Assembly: GCA_024400415.1 (NCBI GenBank)
Contig: JAKSMS010000018.1
Location: 1 to 35,664 of the forward strand
Direction of reading: 5' to 3'
Length of the DNA: 35,664 nt
Origin: Bacteroidales bacterium
GTDB lineage: Bacteria; Bacteroidota; Bacteroidia; Bacteroidales; P3
The translations under genes were made by a program, and so were the position numbers. Each line of letters begins with the position of its first letter. The first letter of the stretch is position 1. Of the stretch, positions 34,529 to 35,664 are shown one piece after another. The notes under the pieces were generated by a model. It had not been told where the DNA came from and searched no databases. It saw only the letters and a list, made by a program, of their open reading frames with translations.

Positions 34529-35062
34529 CTACCAGTTCACCACCGATTTATTAAACACATCTTCTGCCAGTTCGGTCACTATCTGGCCCACCAGGCTGTT
34601 CTCCACCGACGAGAAGTCTTGAGAGGCGTTGTAGTCCTTGTATCGCGAAAACGACTGCTCGAAGTCAGCCTTAGGGTCCGCCTCGTTCACGAACTTCACC
34701 TTGATGGTGATCGTGAAGCGGTTCATGGCCGCCTCATCCTGGCTCGATACGGTAGCAGTGCGGGTAGAATAGCCCGTAATCTCGCCCGACACCTGCAGGT
34801 CCCCGTCAGCGTTCACCACGTTGAGGCTCGTCTGCGAAGCGTATAGGTTCCTCAGCTCGTCGGTCAGCTTTTGGCTCAGCTGAGGGTTCACCGTCGAGGC
34901 ATAGTTGGGGAAGGCAGCCACCGATATCGTCTTAGCCTCGGGAGGGATAGAGGCGCCTGTGAAGCTGTAGCCCCCCTTGCAGCCAGCCAGCAGTACTGCA
35001 AGCAAAGGCAAGAGCCAAATCAACAGCCCTGCCATTTTGCGGTATTTCAGTCTTGCAGCCAT
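34529..35062 (-). CDS. lptE: LPS assembly lipoprotein LptE
   Basis: Outer-membrane lipoprotein that plugs and supports the LPS translocon LptD. The 177 residues begin with a basic stretch and a signal peptide with lipobox VLLAGC (Cys28). The mature domain has GYSFTGASIPPEAKTISVAAFPN (about 31-53) and QLSQKLTDELRNLY (about 61-74), the typical opening of Bacteroidota LptE, then the strand-rich ITGYSTR and FTITIKVKF segments. The ATG at 35062 follows immediately after the stop of the micro-gene upstream, so translation is coupled; an internal ATG ten codons in would also keep the lipobox. It joins the LptB encoded at 14452 as a second Lpt component in this window. Confidence 0.9.
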   Translation of the reverse strand: MAARLKYRKMAGLLIWLLPLLAVLLAGCKGGYSFTGASIPPEAKTISVAAFPNYASTVNPQLSQKLTDELRNLYASQTSLNVVNADGDLQVSGEITGYSTRTATVSSQDEAAMNRFTITIKVKFVNEADPKADFEQSFSRYKDYNASQDFSSVENSLVGQIVTELAEDVFNKSVVNW

Positions 35063-35233
35063 CTACCAGTTTCGTGAGTTCTCGTCCAAGTGCTGTTCGT
35101 CCTCGAGCTGCCAGATCATGAAGGAAGCCTGCTGCTCCATATAGTTTAGCACACCCAGCTTGATCTGCAAATCGTTCACCTCGCTCAGTTCGGTAATGAT
35201 AGCATCAATTTTCTCTTTAAAGTTGTTATCCAT
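35063..35233 (-). CDS. Micro-gene, 56-residue helical protein upstream of lptE
   Basis: I do not recognise a family. The frame ATG 35233 to TAG 35063 encodes 56 residues that are almost entirely helical and charged, starting MDNNFKEKIDAIITELSEVN and ending ENSRNW, with no membrane segment or signal peptide. It is very likely real: a textbook promoter lies about 100 bases upstream with no other gene between, its stop codon abuts the lptE start codon without a spacer base, and its composition is protein-like. The product would be cytoplasmic. It may be translated chiefly to couple ribosomes into lptE, or act as a small adaptor. Confidence 0.75.
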   Translation of the reverse strand: MDNNFKEKIDAIITELSEVNDLQIKLGVLNYMEQQASFMIWQLEDEQHLDENSRNW

Positions 35234-35337
35234 GATTCAATAATTTAATTTTTTTGTTTTTAGAAATAGAGCTCCCAGTCATTATTTAACAAGTCACACA
35301 ATAACTTCACATCCGAAATAGGAAATAGTTGACGATG

Positions 35338-35367
35338 CAAAGATACAAAAAAAACTGGATTCCGCAA
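35338..35367 (-). promoter_or_regulatory. Promoter of the long lptE-mrdA-rodA-clpX-peptidase gene run
   Basis: On the minus strand TATCTTTG (35345 to 35338) matches TAnnTTTG and TTG (35367-35365) lies exactly 19 bases upstream. Transcription should begin near 35331, about 100 bases before the micro-gene at 35233. Confidence 0.85.
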
Positions 35368-35535
35368 TATTTTTCATACAGAAAAAACCATATTTCATTG
35401 CGAGATAGATCAGTCCGGTTTTGGTGAGTCAGCCGGCGATCCGTTTTTTTGGTTCCCTTAATCATTAGGAGCATTATGCCTCACCCGTTGGTGGAGATAC
35501 CCTGTTAGGCAAGCCTATGGCAATATTAATTGGCG
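35368..35535. other. Intergenic stretch without a recognised gene
   Basis: No gene is supported. A short open frame from about 35474 would run into the palindrome and consist partly of its translation, so it is not called. TGCCT at about 35476 and AGGCA at about 35505 could form the base of a weak stem. Confidence 0.4.
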
Positions 35536-35634
35536 CATATGTGCTATATTTGTGCTATATATGTGCTATATATGTCCTATTCTATAGAGATAGCAGAAAT
35601 ATAGCACATATATAGCACATATATAGCACAAATG
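35536..35634. repeat. 99-bp palindrome of 11-bp phased units, copy 2
   Basis: Same length, same 11-base units and same core (GTCCTATTCTATAGAGATAG) as the copy at 435-533, with three single-base differences. The core has the same orientation in both copies, but the outer ends are swapped: here GGCGCATATG is on the left and CAAATG on the right, whereas copy 1 has CATTTG on the left and CATATGCGCC on the right. So the ends match after reverse complementing while the core does not. Confidence 0.9.
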
Positions 35635-35664
35635 GATTAGATAATACACGGCTAGTGTGCGTAA

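Overview
The window reads as chromosomal DNA of a Bacteroidota member, most likely order Bacteroidales, of moderate GC. This rests on several signs: exact Bacteroidota promoters (TTG, 19 bases, TAnnTTTG), a very large surface protein ending in a type IX secretion (T9SS) type A sorting domain, an S46 dipeptidyl peptidase, the TPP-riboswitch order TonB receptor-pnuT-thiN, and the mrdA-rodA and lptE/DUF2723 gene types. I cannot fix genus or species. Genes are densely packed and nearly all are core or house-keeping; I see no phage, integrase, transposase or CRISPR array.

Layout. 1-61: 3'-truncated tRNA-Asp on the minus strand with its own promoter. 435-533: a 99-base palindrome built of 11-base units; a 97% identical copy lies at 35536-35634, near the other end. 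690-2064: trpS and a small hypothetical gene (minus). 2202-9210: a small lipoprotein and a 2051-residue T9SS-exported fibronectin-III/CUB-like/jelly-roll surface protein (plus). 9355-13289: AlkD-type DNA glycosylase (plus), then an outer-membrane barrel gene and recQ (minus). 13468-15908: kdsD-lptB plus a DUF6873-like gene, an LPS precursor/transport group behind a structured leader. 16156-18048: ECF sigma factor followed by purD. 18107-18672: gene-poor stretch with a decayed coding remnant. 18673-22366: thiamine uptake and activation operon (TPP riboswitch, TonB receptor, PnuT, thiamine pyrophosphokinase). 22453-35233: eleven consecutive minus-strand genes between one strong promoter and one strong terminator: 56-codon micro-gene, lptE, DUF2723 membrane protein, mrdA, rodA, clpX, queD, M3-like metallopeptidase lipoprotein, FMN-binding lipoprotein, DPP11-type S46 peptidase and a small lipoprotein.

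How they fit together. The envelope theme is strong. kdsD feeds Kdo synthesis, lptB powers LPS transport and lptE belongs to the outer-membrane LPS translocon; mrdA/rodA build side-wall peptidoglycan. The metallopeptidase, flavin lipoprotein and DPP11 form a cell-envelope peptide-processing block, with the flavoprotein and DPP11 translationally coupled by an ATGA overlap. The thiamine operon imports thiamine across both membranes and pyrophosphorylates it, with feedback through the riboswitch.

The least explained items are the paired 11-base-phased palindromes, the covalent-flavin/peptidase coupling, the remnant at 18240-18672 and the structured leader of kdsD. All calls come from reading the sequence; no database search was run.
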